Numbered from the stretch's first letter, positions 15,919 to 25,169 are shown. The stretch: 64,000 nucleotides of DNA from Bradyrhizobium sp. 1(2017) (GCF_011602485.2 NZ_CP050022.2:6778001-6842000), one strand, 5' to 3'. A program made the numbers and translations. The notes: generated from the sequence alone by a model not told the origin.

Positions 15919-17315
15919 GACCGCTGCTCGCCGCGATTGCGCTGATCATCGCCGCGGCCTTGCTGCCATCGCGGGTCGCGCAGGCACAGGGCAGCCCGCC
16001 CATGCCGATCGTGCGAGTGAGTATCGATCCGCAGCGCGTCGTGGTCGGGCAGCAGGCGACGCTGCATGTCACCGTGCTGGCTCCGAACTACATGACATCT
16101 CCGCCAGAGGTCCCGAGCTTCCAGCTTCGCAACGCTGTGACCCGGCAGTTGCAGAGCGTGAACACCAATGACAACCAGAACGGTGTGCCTTACGCTGGCG
16201 TAAGCCTGGAGTTTGCCATCTACCCGATGGAAGCGGGCAATTTCGCCGTCTCGGATCAGAAGGTTCACGTCAAATATGCCGCCGAACCGCCGGCTACGCG
16301 TGAGGTTGACCTCGCACTGCCGGGCGTGTCCTTCGAGGCGTTCGTGCCTGACGCGGCATCCGGGCTAGAGCCGTTCGTCGCGGCCAGTCATCTCGTTGCC
16401 GAGCAATCGATAAAGCGGTCATCGGATCAGCTCAGGGCGGGTGATGCCGTCACGCGGACCATCACGATCAACGCCGAGGGGACGCCCGCGATGCTGCTGC
16501 CGGCGCGGCGGTTCGCGGAGGTGAATGGTCTCAGGCTTTATCCGGCTCAGCCGGCAATCCGGGACAAGACCGAGGGGCGAACGGGCCTCCTGACCGCCAC
16601 GCGGGTCGATGCCGCCACCTACATGCTGGAGCAACCCGGCGACTATGTGCTGCCTGCGATCGACGTTGGATGGTGGAACATCGGTAGCGGTAAAGTCGAG
16701 ACGATCCACCTCGATGCCGTGCCGCTGAAGGTCGCAGCCAATCCGGCGGCCGGAAGCACCGCGAGCATCGATCGCGCGGCCCCCGACTGGACCTGGAGCG
16801 GGATCATCGACGCAATCGCGGACCATTGGTTGTCTGCCCTCCTCACCGCCGTCGTCATCGCCGGGCTCGCTTGGGCCGCACCCGCATTGGTTCGCCGTGT
16901 TGCCGGAGCTTATCGCCGCCATCGGCAGGCCTACCTGCAATCCGAGGCGTTCGCTTTTCGCCGATTCCGCCGTGCAGCGCGCCGGCACGATGCACGGGGA
17001 GCCTATTTTTTGCTGCTCGACTGGCTGGCGCATGTTGGAGAAGCCGCATCTAGCCGTTCACTGGACGCTTTCAGGGCAGCCGCAAGCGATGCCGCACTCG
17101 ACCGCGAGATCGACGCTGTCGAGAACGAGCTGTTCGCTGGTCGGCAAGACCAGAGCCGCTGGTCGCCACGCCGGCTGCTGCACCATGTCGGGGTTGCTCG
17201 TGGCAGATTGCGGCCGCGCGAGCAATCTCGCGAGGCCTCGCGGCTCCCGCGGCACTTGAATCCGACCGGAGTTGCGATCGCACCAGCACATGCAGGCCGG
17301 AAGCCCGCCAGATGA
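15915..17315 (+). CDS. BatD-like secreted/membrane protein
   Basis: A 466-residue protein. The start chosen is the ATG in ATGA at 15915, overlapping the previous stop; a longer frame to 15825 lies inside the VWA-TPR gene. It has a signal peptide (LLAAIALIIAAALLP, then AQAQG), Ig-like beta repeats such as IDPQRVVVGQQATLHVTV, and one membrane helix near residues 305-325 (ALLTAVVIAGLAWA). A basic cytoplasmic tail of about 130 residues follows. This is the BatD layout of Bacteroides-type aerotolerance operons, also seen in proteobacterial MoxR operons. The exact function is unknown. The sulfatase follows after 88 bases. Confidence 0.85.
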   Translation: MRPLLAAIALIIAAALLPSRVAQAQGSPPMPIVRVSIDPQRVVVGQQATLHVTVLAPNYMTSPPEVPSFQLRNAVTRQLQSVNTNDNQNGVPYAGVSLEFAIYPMEAGNFAVSDQKVHVKYAAEPPATREVDLALPGVSFEAFVPDAASGLEPFVAASHLVAEQSIKRSSDQLRAGDAVTRTITINAEGTPAMLLPARRFAEVNGLRLYPAQPAIRDKTEGRTGLLTATRVDAATYMLEQPGDYVLPAIDVGWWNIGSGKVETIHLDAVPLKVAANPAAGSTASIDRAAPDWTWSGIIDAIADHWLSALLTAVVIAGLAWAAPALVRRVAGAYRRHRQAYLQSEAFAFRRFRRAARRHDARGAYFLLLDWLAHVGEAASSRSLDAFRAAASDAALDREIDAVENELFAGRQDQSRWSPRRLLHHVGVARGRLRPREQSREASRLPRHLNPTGVAIAPAHAGRKPAR

Positions 17316-17403
17316 AGGGAGCAACCCGAAACTGAAACGGCCGAACTGACGACTCTCGAAGTTCAATCGAACGACCAAACCCGACAGTTCCAAGGAGCGT
17401 CTA

Positions 17404-19074
17404 ATGACCAACGGGACGAAGATTCAGGATCAAGCCGCCGTCGATTCGACGTGCAAGAAGAACTCAGCCATCGATCGTCGGGCCGTACTTCTTGGCTCGT
17501 CATCGCTGGTCGCCGCCGCAACGCTGACGTCGCAAGCCCTCGCGCAGGCCCAGAAGGCCGCACCAGCTGCGGCACCGGCCGCCGGCCGCAAGCCGAACAT
17601 CCTCGTCATCTTCGGCGATGACATCGGCATTCCCCAGATCAGCGCCTACACCATGGGCATGATGGGCTATCGCACGCCCAACATCGACCGTATCGCGCGC
17701 GAAGGCGCGATCTTCACCGACTCATACGGCCAGCAAAGCTGCACCGCCGGCCGCGCCTCGTTCATCCTGGGCCAGGAGCCATTCCGGACCGGCCTTCTCA
17801 CCATCGGCATGCCTGGCGATCCCCATGGGATCCAGGACTGGATGCCGACAATCGCCGATGTCATGAAGGCGCAGGGCTATGCCACCGGCCAGTTCGGCAA
17901 AAACCATCTCGGAGACCGCGACGAGCACCTGCCGACCAAGCACGGTTTCGACGAATTCTTCGGCAACCTCTATCACCTCAATGCGGAAGAAGAGCCGGAG
18001 GGCTACTTCTATCCCAAGGATCCCAATTTCCGGAAGCAGTTCGGGCCACGGGGCGTCATCAAATCAAGCGCCGATGGAAAGATCGAAGACACCGGACCTC
18101 TGAACACTGCGCGCATGCCGACCGTCGACGAGGAGTTTCTGGGTGCAGCCAAGGACTTCATCGGTCGGCAAGCGAGGGCGGACAAGCCATTCTTCGTCTG
18201 GTTCAACTCGACTCGAATACACGTCTTCACGCACCTGAAGAAGGACTCGCTGGGCAAGACCGGCAAGGGTATCCACGCCGACGGCATGGTTGAGCACGAC
18301 GGGATGGTGGGAGAGCTGCTCAAACAGCTCGACGACCTCGGCATCGCCGACAACACGATCGTTCTCTACACGACGGACAACGGCGCTGAAATCGCACTTT
18401 GGCCCGACGGAGCCATGACGCCGTTCCACGGCGAGAAGGGCACTACGTGGGAAGGCGGCATGCGCATTCCGATGATGGTGCGGTGGCCCGGCGTGGTGAA
18501 GCCCGGAACGCAATACAACGAGATCATTTCGCTGATCGACTGGTTTCCCACCCTCTGCGCAGCGGCGGGGTTGCCTGACATCAAGGAGAAGATGAAGACG
18601 GGATTCACCGCGAACGGCAAGAACTTCAAGGTTCATCTCGACGGTTACAACTTCATGCCGTTCTTCAAGGGCGAGACCAGCACGCCGCCGCGCGATGCGA
18701 TCTACTATTTCGATCAGAGCGGCAATCTGAACGCCATCCGCTGGAACGACTGGAAGCTAAGTTTTGCATCGTCGAAGGGAAACATCGCAACGGGAACGCG
18801 AGAGGTGACAGCCTGGTCGCTCATCGCCAACCTGCGCATGGATCCCTATGAGCGCGGCCTCGAGGAAGGCGGGGGAGCAATCCAGTTCCTTGCCCAGAAC
18901 ATGTGGCTGATCGTTCCGGTGCAGGGAAAGATCAAGGAGTTCTTCTCCGACTTCAGCGACTTCCCGTACCAGGAAGGAAGCTCGCTGAATGCAAGTGGCA
19001 TCAATTACGGACTGCTCCGTCAGCAAGCGGCGCTCAAACGGCTCAACGACCTAGAGCGGCTTAAGCCACAATAG
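17404..19074 (+). CDS. Arylsulfatase (formylglycine type), MoxR-operon linked
   Basis: A 556-residue sulfatase. AAGGAG stands about six bases before the ATG. The N-terminus has DRRAVLLGSS (24-33) and ALAQAQ, a Tat-like signal. PNILVIFGDD (64-73) starts the catalytic domain, Cys113 in CTAGR (113-117) is the maturation site, and FGKNHLGD gives the conserved Lys/His. It is a close paralogue of the partial sulfatase at 1-989, sharing GFDEFFGNLYHLNAEEEPE. It lies 88 bases after the BatD-like gene on the same strand, so it may be the client of that complex. It has no own FGE, so maturation should depend on the gene at 3846. A strong hairpin follows. Confidence 0.95.
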   Translation: MTNGTKIQDQAAVDSTCKKNSAIDRRAVLLGSSSLVAAATLTSQALAQAQKAAPAAAPAAGRKPNILVIFGDDIGIPQISAYTMGMMGYRTPNIDRIAREGAIFTDSYGQQSCTAGRASFILGQEPFRTGLLTIGMPGDPHGIQDWMPTIADVMKAQGYATGQFGKNHLGDRDEHLPTKHGFDEFFGNLYHLNAEEEPEGYFYPKDPNFRKQFGPRGVIKSSADGKIEDTGPLNTARMPTVDEEFLGAAKDFIGRQARADKPFFVWFNSTRIHVFTHLKKDSLGKTGKGIHADGMVEHDGMVGELLKQLDDLGIADNTIVLYTTDNGAEIALWPDGAMTPFHGEKGTTWEGGMRIPMMVRWPGVVKPGTQYNEIISLIDWFPTLCAAAGLPDIKEKMKTGFTANGKNFKVHLDGYNFMPFFKGETSTPPRDAIYYFDQSGNLNAIRWNDWKLSFASSKGNIATGTREVTAWSLIANLRMDPYERGLEEGGGAIQFLAQNMWLIVPVQGKIKEFFSDFSDFPYQEGSSLNASGINYGLLRQQAALKRLNDLERLKPQ

Positions 19075-19104
19075 TGGCAATAGGTACGCCTAGGAAAGCC
19101 ACGC

Positions 19105-19141
19105 GCGAGACGAAGTCCCCGATCCGTGGACTTCGTCTCGC
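19105..19141 (+). terminator. Strong hairpin after sulfatase
   Basis: Perfect 14-bp stem (19105-19118 with 19128-19141; core GAGACGAAGTCC) and a 9-base loop, 31 bases after the stop codon. The downstream AAATTTCCTT is only weakly T-rich. It probably ends the MoxR/sulfatase transcript. Confidence 0.7.
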
Positions 19142-19269
19142 AAATTTCCTTCCGCACGTGACCCGCGCACTCGAGAGGGTGAGCCGCCCTATCGGCTACA
19201 GGCAGCCATGCCGAATGCGGTTTTCGTCCCACGCATCCGCCGAGCAGGAAGACGCAAATCGAAGAGTCG

Positions 19270-19563
19270 ATGGAGCCGAACGGGCGATCTCAGGACAATG
19301 GCAAGCGCGCGGCACCCGAGCCGCCATTGGTACACGGGGCTCCGGCGAAAGATGTGGACGTGCAGCAAAACACTGCGAGGGTGGAAGCCTGGTCGATCGA
19401 GGCGTTCAAGCGCAATTTCGGCCTGAAATACGTTCAGGAGGCGCGCTCGCCGGACGGACGGATCGGCACATTCGAAACCTTCCATGCGCGCGAAGGAAAT
19501 CCGTTCAGCCTGCTTGAGGACGATGAGCAGGACGCCATCTGCGAGCTACTCGAAAGGCTGTGA
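19270..19563 (+). CDS. Hypothetical protein
   Basis: A possible 97-residue protein that I do not recognise. It has a polar, low-complexity first third and a more ordered acidic C-terminal part (VEAWSIEAFKRNFG, then DDEQDAICELLERL). Its stop overlaps a GTG at 19560 in the frame of the next small gene. Codon use is compatible with the neighbours, but length and lack of recognised domains leave real doubt. It follows the sulfatase terminator, so it would need its own promoter. Confidence 0.45.
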   Translation: MEPNGRSQDNGKRAAPEPPLVHGAPAKDVDVQQNTARVEAWSIEAFKRNFGLKYVQEARSPDGRIGTFETFHAREGNPFSLLEDDEQDAICELLERL

Positions 19564-19583
19564 TTGCCAGAGGGGTTGGATGC

Positions 19584-19784
19584 GTGTCCGAGGTGACATA
19601 CTACGTGGCATTGCCTTTCGTCATGGCCGACGACGGCGTCGCGCCCGGCGAGGCGATGGAGTGCCTCAGCGCCAACGCGTCCGTGATGCGCGCGGAGGCG
19701 CTCTCGCGGAAGCCACGCTGCGCCGGCGCGGTCGCCTTTTCGCGGACGGGAGACCCGTCCAGCGGCGACTTCGATCGATGCTGA
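19584..19784 (+). CDS. Small hypothetical protein
   Basis: A possible 66-residue protein from the GTG at 19584, with GAGGGG upstream. The sequence (EVTYYVALPFVMADDGV, then CAGAVAFSRTGDPSSGDF) looks like a small conserved hypothetical family that I recall from Bradyrhizobium-type genomes. Those proteins usually continue past GDF for another 10-20 residues; here the frame stops at once, so the 3' end may be frameshifted. No function can be proposed. Confidence 0.5.
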   Translation: MSEVTYYVALPFVMADDGVAPGEAMECLSANASVMRAEALSRKPRCAGAVAFSRTGDPSSGDFDRC

Positions 19785-20475
19785 TGAGAACCTGAAGCCA
19801 CGATCGATCCATATATCGTGGGGGCACTCTGAACGTGCGCAGGCTTCGTCTAGCATGGTGACGAAGTCCCCAGGGTTTCGGAATAGCTCCATCTTTCCAA
19901 TGTGGTTTCGCAAAGCAGATTTGGAGTCAGATTCAAGTCAATTGCGAGTCCCGGACATCTAAGACAACCGAAATCCGAGTCCCATCGGTAAGCCAGACGG
20001 CTTTCAGGCGCTAATTCCTTGAACCGGGCCGTCGACAGGGTCATGACCAGGAGGAAGGTTTGGCATGGCAACTGTCCATCCGACGGCCAGTACAGCCTCC
20101 ATGTATGGCTACGGCGTGGCCGGCGGGTGCAGGCGAGGATCGCGGCGAACGACTCCTGCAACTTCACCTTGTAGGAGAGCCGGCCGCGTTTGACGCGACA
20201 AACATCAGATTCCAGCTCGCGGTCGACACGACACTCGGAATCAGAACGCCCCTATGTCTGCCGAGAAGATCGTCGCCGAATGCTTGCCGTCCAGTGCTGG
20301 GGATACCAGGTCGATGCCAGCTCTCGAAGCAACTCAGGGAGTCCGCTCCGGCCGGTCCTCAGGCGCACAAGAAACGGAACCAGCCCAGCAGGCGCAATGA
20401 GTGCCCAATGAAGACCATTCCTCGCACCCTCCTGCACCCAATGGCCGACCCATCGATCGAAAAAGTGAAGCTTGG
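19785..20475. other. Gene-poor region
   Basis: No convincing coding frame. CTTCGTC (19844-19850) pairs with GACGAAG (19860-19866) in a small hairpin, and GACGAAGTCCCC (19860-19871) repeats 12 bases of the hairpin at 19109-19120. Otherwise I see nothing. Confidence 0.5.
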
Positions 20476-21357
20476 CTAGGGCTCCTTCCACCAAGGATAC
20501 TGACTAGGCATATCCGTAGATACCTTGCCCGGAAATGACGGCGATCGCTTTTCCAGGAATGAGGCGATACCCTCGCGGACATCTGCGTGACTGCCACGCT
20601 CCCGCGAGATCGGACCATCGATCGTCAAGAGCTCGAATGGATCCGGTGCGCCTGCGAAACGCCACAGCATTTGTCGGGTGAGCGCAACCGACACTACCGA
20701 GGTCTCGGAGGTTAGCTCCAGCGCTATTTGCTTGGCGCGATACAACAGATCCGCGGGCTCAGTCGTTTCGCTGACAAGGCCGCCGCTCAACGCCTCATCG
20801 ACGCCGAAGGTACGGCCCGAAATCGCCCAACGCAGCGCCTGTGGCAGCCCGACCAGCTTGGGAAGAAACCACGCGCTGCCCGCCTCCGGTACCAGGCCGC
20901 GCCGCGCGAAGATGAAGCCAATTTTCGCACCCTTCGAGGCAATGCGCACGTCCATCGGCAGCGTCATGGTGATACCGATACCGACCGCAGGGCCGTTGAT
21001 GGCGGCGATCGACGGCTTGCGGCAGCGGAAGATCGCATCGACGAAGCCGCTGCCCGAGCGCGGACTGCCGCCGGTCGGGCGATTGCCGAACACGCCGGCG
21101 CCATGTGCACCCGATGTGTCGAAGCTCGACGCCCCGCCCGATACGTCGGCGCCGGCGCAGAAAGCCCGGCCCGCGCCGGTAACGATGATGGCGCGAATGG
21201 CATCGTCGCCGTCCGCCTTGCGGAAGGCATGCTCGATCTCGGAGCCCATCGCGCCGGTATAGGCGTTAAGCTTGTCCGGGCGGTTGAGCGTGATCACCAG
21301 GATCGCACCATCGATTTCGCAGCTGATGAAGCTGTAGGCATCATATGACTTGACCAC
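20476..21357 (-). CDS. Crotonase-fold acyl-CoA enzyme (isomerase-like)
   Basis: A 293-residue enoyl-CoA hydratase/isomerase family protein with a GTG start preceded by GAGGGAGA. The oxyanion-hole segments GRAFCAGADV and INGPAVGIGITMTL are clear. The two catalytic Glu positions of standard enoyl-CoA hydratase read Thr and Phe here (GIGITMTL, GFIFARRGL). An acidic residue appears instead in LVPEAGSAW. This pattern is seen in isomerase-like members rather than simple hydratases. It lies 15 bases after the acyl-CoA ligase gene and so acts in the same pathway, on an unknown acyl-CoA. Confidence 0.9.
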   Translation of the reverse strand: MVKSYDAYSFISCEIDGAILVITLNRPDKLNAYTGAMGSEIEHAFRKADGDDAIRAIIVTGAGRAFCAGADVSGGASSFDTSGAHGAGVFGNRPTGGSPRSGSGFVDAIFRCRKPSIAAINGPAVGIGITMTLPMDVRIASKGAKIGFIFARRGLVPEAGSAWFLPKLVGLPQALRWAISGRTFGVDEALSGGLVSETTEPADLLYRAKQIALELTSETSVVSVALTRQMLWRFAGAPDPFELLTIDGPISRERGSHADVREGIASFLEKRSPSFPGKVSTDMPSQYPWWKEP

Positions 21358-21372
21358 GAAACTCTCCCTCGC

Positions 21373-22920
21373 TCAGATCGAGCGGCCGGTGCCCTGCCAG
21401 AACGGCTCTTTCAGCTTCCGCTTGAAGATCTTTCCGGTATCCTCGCGCGGCAGCGTGCTGGAAAACTCGATCCGCCGCGGAATCTTGTAGCCGGCGAGCC
21501 TGGGCTTCAAGTCCGACCGGATCGCCTCCTCATCCAGCACCGCGCCCGCACGCGGCTCAATGAAGGCACAGACCTTCTCGCCGAATTCGTCGTCGGGGAT
21601 GCCAAATACTGCGCAGTCGGCGACGCCTGGGACCTTCATCAGTTCCGACTCGATCTCCGCGGGATAGATGTTGGTGCCGCCGAAGATGATCATGTCACTG
21701 GCGCGGCCCGACAGGTAGAGAAAGCCGTCGGCGTCGAAGAAGCCGACGTCGCCGGTGGCGACGAGACGGCCCCGCGCCGACTTCGCCCGCTTGGCCGGAT
21801 CGCCGTGATAGGTGAATTCCGGATAGAGATCCCGCCCGCAGACGATCTCGCCGGACTGTCCGAGCGGCATCTCCCTGCCCTCCTCGTCCATGACGACGAC
21901 GGCGCAGCCGGGCAGCCTCCGCCCGACGGTGCCGGGATGCGCCAGCCATTCGTCCGCGGTGCAATGGGTGACGGCGCCGACCTCGGTCGAACCGTAATGC
22001 TCGGTTATGACAGGCCCCCACCAATCGATCATGCCGCGCTTGACGTGCGGCGGACAGGGCGCGCCGACATGCATCGCGTAAGTCAGGCTCGACAGGTCGT
22101 AGCGCGCCCTCGTCTCGGCCGGCAGCGCAAGCATGCGCACGAACATGGTCGGCACGACCAGCGCGTGGGTGACGCGATGCTGAGCGATCGTCGCGAGCAT
22201 CCGTTCGGGCTCGAAGCGGGGCTCGACGATGATGTTGGCGCCCATGTTGTAGAACGAGAACATCCAGCCGTTCGGGCTGGAGTGATAGGCCGGTCCCGGA
22301 ATCAGCAAAACGACATCACCGAGACGATCAGCCCAGTCGGCGAGGCCACCGACCATGCGCATCATCTGCTGGCTGGCCGCTGCCTGCTCCGGCGTTGGCG
22401 GCTGCCGGCGTACCCCCTTGGGATGGCCGGTGGTGCCTGACGTGTAGATCATCGATCCCGGCGAGGTCGGGAACGGCGGCACGGCGGGCTCGAAGCCCAC
22501 AAGCCAGCTCTCCCAATCATTCATCTCGGCCGGCACCCCTGCGGCCTCGTCGGAGACACGATACGGGCCGCGCAGGTCCCGCGGCGTCTCAGCAACGATC
22601 ACTGCGACCGACGCAGGAACGGCGTGGCCGATGCTACGCCAGAGATCGGCGTGGATGACCAGCACCTTGGCGCCGCAATTCTCGATGACGTAGCGGGTCT
22701 CCTCCGGCGTGTTGTGCCAGTTGACCGGCACGACATAGGCGCCGCACAGGCCCGCGGCGAGCGAAGCCTCCATGAAGGTGAAATCGTTGCGCATGTAGAC
22801 CGCGACGACGTCGCCCGAGCCGACACCGAGGCTGGCATAGCCCCGTGCGGCGCGCTGAGCGCGCGCGTCCATCTCCGCCTTGGTCTTGACGCGATCACCA
22901 ATCCTGACCCACGAACCCAT
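21373..22920 (-). CDS. Acyl-CoA synthetase (AMP-forming)
   Basis: A 515-residue acid:CoA ligase of the ANL family. ATP-binding motif YTSGTTGHPKG is near residues 173-183, YGSTEVGAV near 315, GDVGFFDADGFLYLSGR near 390-406, and the catalytic Lys is in REDTGKIFKRKL near the C-terminus. A ribosome site (GGGAGG) precedes the ATG. It probably activates the acid brought in by the nearby binding protein (23842-25083). The crotonase genes on both sides suggest beta-oxidation-like breakdown of the product. Substrate is not predictable from motifs alone. Confidence 0.93.
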   Translation of the reverse strand: MGSWVRIGDRVKTKAEMDARAQRAARGYASLGVGSGDVVAVYMRNDFTFMEASLAAGLCGAYVVPVNWHNTPEETRYVIENCGAKVLVIHADLWRSIGHAVPASVAVIVAETPRDLRGPYRVSDEAAGVPAEMNDWESWLVGFEPAVPPFPTSPGSMIYTSGTTGHPKGVRRQPPTPEQAAASQQMMRMVGGLADWADRLGDVVLLIPGPAYHSSPNGWMFSFYNMGANIIVEPRFEPERMLATIAQHRVTHALVVPTMFVRMLALPAETRARYDLSSLTYAMHVGAPCPPHVKRGMIDWWGPVITEHYGSTEVGAVTHCTADEWLAHPGTVGRRLPGCAVVVMDEEGREMPLGQSGEIVCGRDLYPEFTYHGDPAKRAKSARGRLVATGDVGFFDADGFLYLSGRASDMIIFGGTNIYPAEIESELMKVPGVADCAVFGIPDDEFGEKVCAFIEPRAGAVLDEEAIRSDLKPRLAGYKIPRRIEFSSTLPREDTGKIFKRKLKEPFWQGTGRSI

Positions 22921-23010
22921 CGCGCGCCTCCCGGGCTTATTGCTGTCCCCGCTTGTCGCGGTGTTCCTGCGTTGGCGAGGACGATGATCCGTCCCCGCAA
23001 TTCTCTGGTA

Positions 23011-23820
23011 TCAGCGGCCCGTGAACACCGGTTCGCGCTTCTCGAGGAAGCTGCGCACGCCCTCACGATGATCCTCGGTGTCGAACAGCTTGTAGATAAC
23101 CTCGATGGCCCAGCTTCCGGTCTCCCTGGGATCGCCATGGGTAGCACGGCGCAAACCCTCTTTCATGAAACGCAGCGCCAGCGGCGAATTGCGCGCGATG
23201 CGCGCAGCAAGGTTCATCGCCTTTGGCATCAGGTCGGCATGCGCCGTGACCTCGCCTACGAGCCCAATACGAGCGGCCTCATGCGCGTCGATAACGTCGC
23301 CGGTATAGAGCAGCTCGGCCGCCTTGGCCGGGCCGACGATTGCCGGCAGGTGCAAGAGCCCGCCGACGTCGCAGATCAAGCCACGGCGGATGAACAGCTC
23401 GGCGAAGTTCGCCTTCTCGGACGCCAGGCGAATGTCGGCATAGAGCACAAGCTCCATGCCCCAGCCGACCGCCGACCCATTCACGGCTGCGATCACAGGC
23501 ACCTGGCATTCGAGCGCCGCCATCGCGGCCGGCGTCGGTGGACGACGCACCACCGGCGTGGTAGCCCGCTTCTCGCCGGTCATCATCTCCTTGACGTCTT
23601 CACCGGCGCAGAAGGCTGGGTCGGCACCGGTCACCACGACGCAGCGGACCTCGCTGTCTATCGACGCGGCGTGGAAGGCGGATTCGACCTCGTCATAGGC
23701 GCGGCGGTTGAGCGCATTGCGCCGCTCCGGCCGGTTGAGAGTGACAACGGCGACATGATTGGCTAGGTCGTATTTCAGGCACTCAAAATCGGACGGAGAG
23801 ATCTTTGGCTGCACAGTCAT
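23011..23820 (-). CDS. Enoyl-CoA hydratase/isomerase family protein
   Basis: A 269-residue crotonase-fold enzyme with oxyanion motifs DPAFCAGEDVKEM and VNGSAVGWGMELVL. The first hydratase Glu is kept (GMELVLYAD), but the second is replaced by Phe (FAELFIRRGL), with an Asp in GLICDVGG. It may therefore not be a simple hydratase. It lies 90 bases upstream of the ligase gene and 21 bases downstream of the binding-protein gene, all on the minus strand, making a likely four-gene operon. It carries the usual C-terminal FLEKREPVFTGR tail. Confidence 0.9.
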   Translation of the reverse strand: MTVQPKISPSDFECLKYDLANHVAVVTLNRPERRNALNRRAYDEVESAFHAASIDSEVRCVVVTGADPAFCAGEDVKEMMTGEKRATTPVVRRPPTPAAMAALECQVPVIAAVNGSAVGWGMELVLYADIRLASEKANFAELFIRRGLICDVGGLLHLPAIVGPAKAAELLYTGDVIDAHEAARIGLVGEVTAHADLMPKAMNLAARIARNSPLALRFMKEGLRRATHGDPRETGSWAIEVIYKLFDTEDHREGVRSFLEKREPVFTGR

Positions 23821-23841
23821 CGCAAGACACCTTTCCGGCCT

Positions 23842-25083
23842 TCAATCGCGTACTTCGGGCTGCATCACCGTCTCCGACATGATCGGCCCGACCCTGTCGT
23901 AGCTGGTGCCGTTGAAACGCAGCATCTGCATCTGGGTGATCGGGAAGTAGTTGGTTGGGCTGGTGTTGACGGTGATGCCGTCGAACAGCAGACCGAACTT
24001 CAACGCCTTCAGATTGGCGGCCTGCTTCATGATGTTGTCGCGGGACAGGTCGTCGCCACACTGTTCGAGAACCTTTTGCAACACTTGCGCGGCAAGAAAT
24101 CCGTAGGCATTCTGGCCATTGGCGATGTCGCCTTCCGGATTGTAGCGCTTCATGAACTCGAGATACTCCCTGACGCCGGGGTCGTCGGCATAACGAGGAT
24201 CGTTCGCCTCCTTCATCGACGTCGCGGTGAACAGTCCGATCGCATTCTCGAGCCCGGCCGGCTTGAAGTTCGAAATCGCCGCGGCAGTTGTATTGATGAA
24301 ATGGACCGGCTTCCAGCCGAGCTCGGCCACCTTTCGGATCGCCAGCGCGCCAAACCGCGGCGTCGAAAAATTGACGAAGATATCGGCCCCCGACGCCTTC
24401 AGCTTGCCGATCTGTGAATCGATCGTCGGCTCAGTGCTGTCATAGGACACCTCCGCCACGATCGTCGTCTTTGCCCTGGCGCCGAGCGCATCCTTGAAGC
24501 CGCCATAGATATCGCGGCCATAATCGTCGTTCGGAAATAGGACGGCGACCTTCCCTTCCGGGTAATTCGCCAGAATGTACTTCGCGTAGATCGCGCTCTC
24601 GATCCGGTAGACCGAGGTCGAAAAGCCCATCGTCCAGGGAAAGTTCTTGGGATCACCAAACTTGGTCGCGCCGGTGGCGGAGAACAGCTGCGGCACCTTC
24701 CTCGCGTTCATGTACTTCATCATGGCCGCGTTCGATGGCGTGCCGACCGCCTGGAAGATCGCAAGGACTTCGTCCTGCTCGACCAGCCTGCGCGCCTGCT
24801 CGACCGCTTTCGGCGGGCTGTAGGCATCGTCATAAGAGATGAACTGGATCTTGCGCCCGTTGATGCCGCCCTTGTCGTTGAGCATCTTCATGTAGGCAGC
24901 CTCGGTTTTCGCAAACGCGCTGTACGCCGAGGCCGGGCCGCTGTAGGGCGCGATATTGCCGATCTTGATGTCGCCCTTCGCGGCGTCCGCGCGCGCCGGG
25001 ATCGGCGACTGGACTGCGAGCGCGATCCCGGCAAGCAGGATGCAGGCGTGCGGCGTCAGCCGCGACCCATTGCAGGTTCGCAT
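23842..25083 (-). CDS. Branched-chain amino acid-type ABC transporter substrate-binding protein
   Basis: A 413-residue periplasmic binding protein (Peripla_BP_6 type). The ATG at 25083 was chosen because GGGAG lies eight bases upstream; an in-frame extension to 25128 lacks this. A signal peptide (ACILLAGIALAV, then ARADA) is followed by IKIGNIAPYSGPASAY and GGINGRKIQFISYDDAYSPPKAVEQ (quoted here in one run of family-typical pieces such as DDAYSPPKAVEQ). No permease or ATPase gene is adjacent, so it is an orphan that must share a transporter. It heads an operon with two crotonases and an acyl-CoA ligase, which suggests an aromatic or fatty-acid-like ligand. Confidence 0.92.
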   Translation of the reverse strand: MRTCNGSRLTPHACILLAGIALAVQSPIPARADAAKGDIKIGNIAPYSGPASAYSAFAKTEAAYMKMLNDKGGINGRKIQFISYDDAYSPPKAVEQARRLVEQDEVLAIFQAVGTPSNAAMMKYMNARKVPQLFSATGATKFGDPKNFPWTMGFSTSVYRIESAIYAKYILANYPEGKVAVLFPNDDYGRDIYGGFKDALGARAKTTIVAEVSYDSTEPTIDSQIGKLKASGADIFVNFSTPRFGALAIRKVAELGWKPVHFINTTAAAISNFKPAGLENAIGLFTATSMKEANDPRYADDPGVREYLEFMKRYNPEGDIANGQNAYGFLAAQVLQKVLEQCGDDLSRDNIMKQAANLKALKFGLLFDGITVNTSPTNYFPITQMQMLRFNGTSYDRVGPIMSETVMQPEVRD

Positions 25084-25152
25084 GGCGTTTCTCCCGTCGC
25101 GGCGATTTCGAAGGGAATGCGATGACACCCCGCCCGTCCGCCGAAATATTTT

Positions 25153-25169
25153 TATAACGCGTTCTTATA
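25153..25169. promoter_or_regulatory. Possible TetR operator in divergent intergenic region
   Basis: TATAA-N7-TTATA dyad; TTATAACG also occurs twice as a direct repeat (25152-25159, 25165-25172). It lies between the divergent binding-protein gene (25083) and tetR gene, the usual place for an autoregulated operator. Confidence 0.45.
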
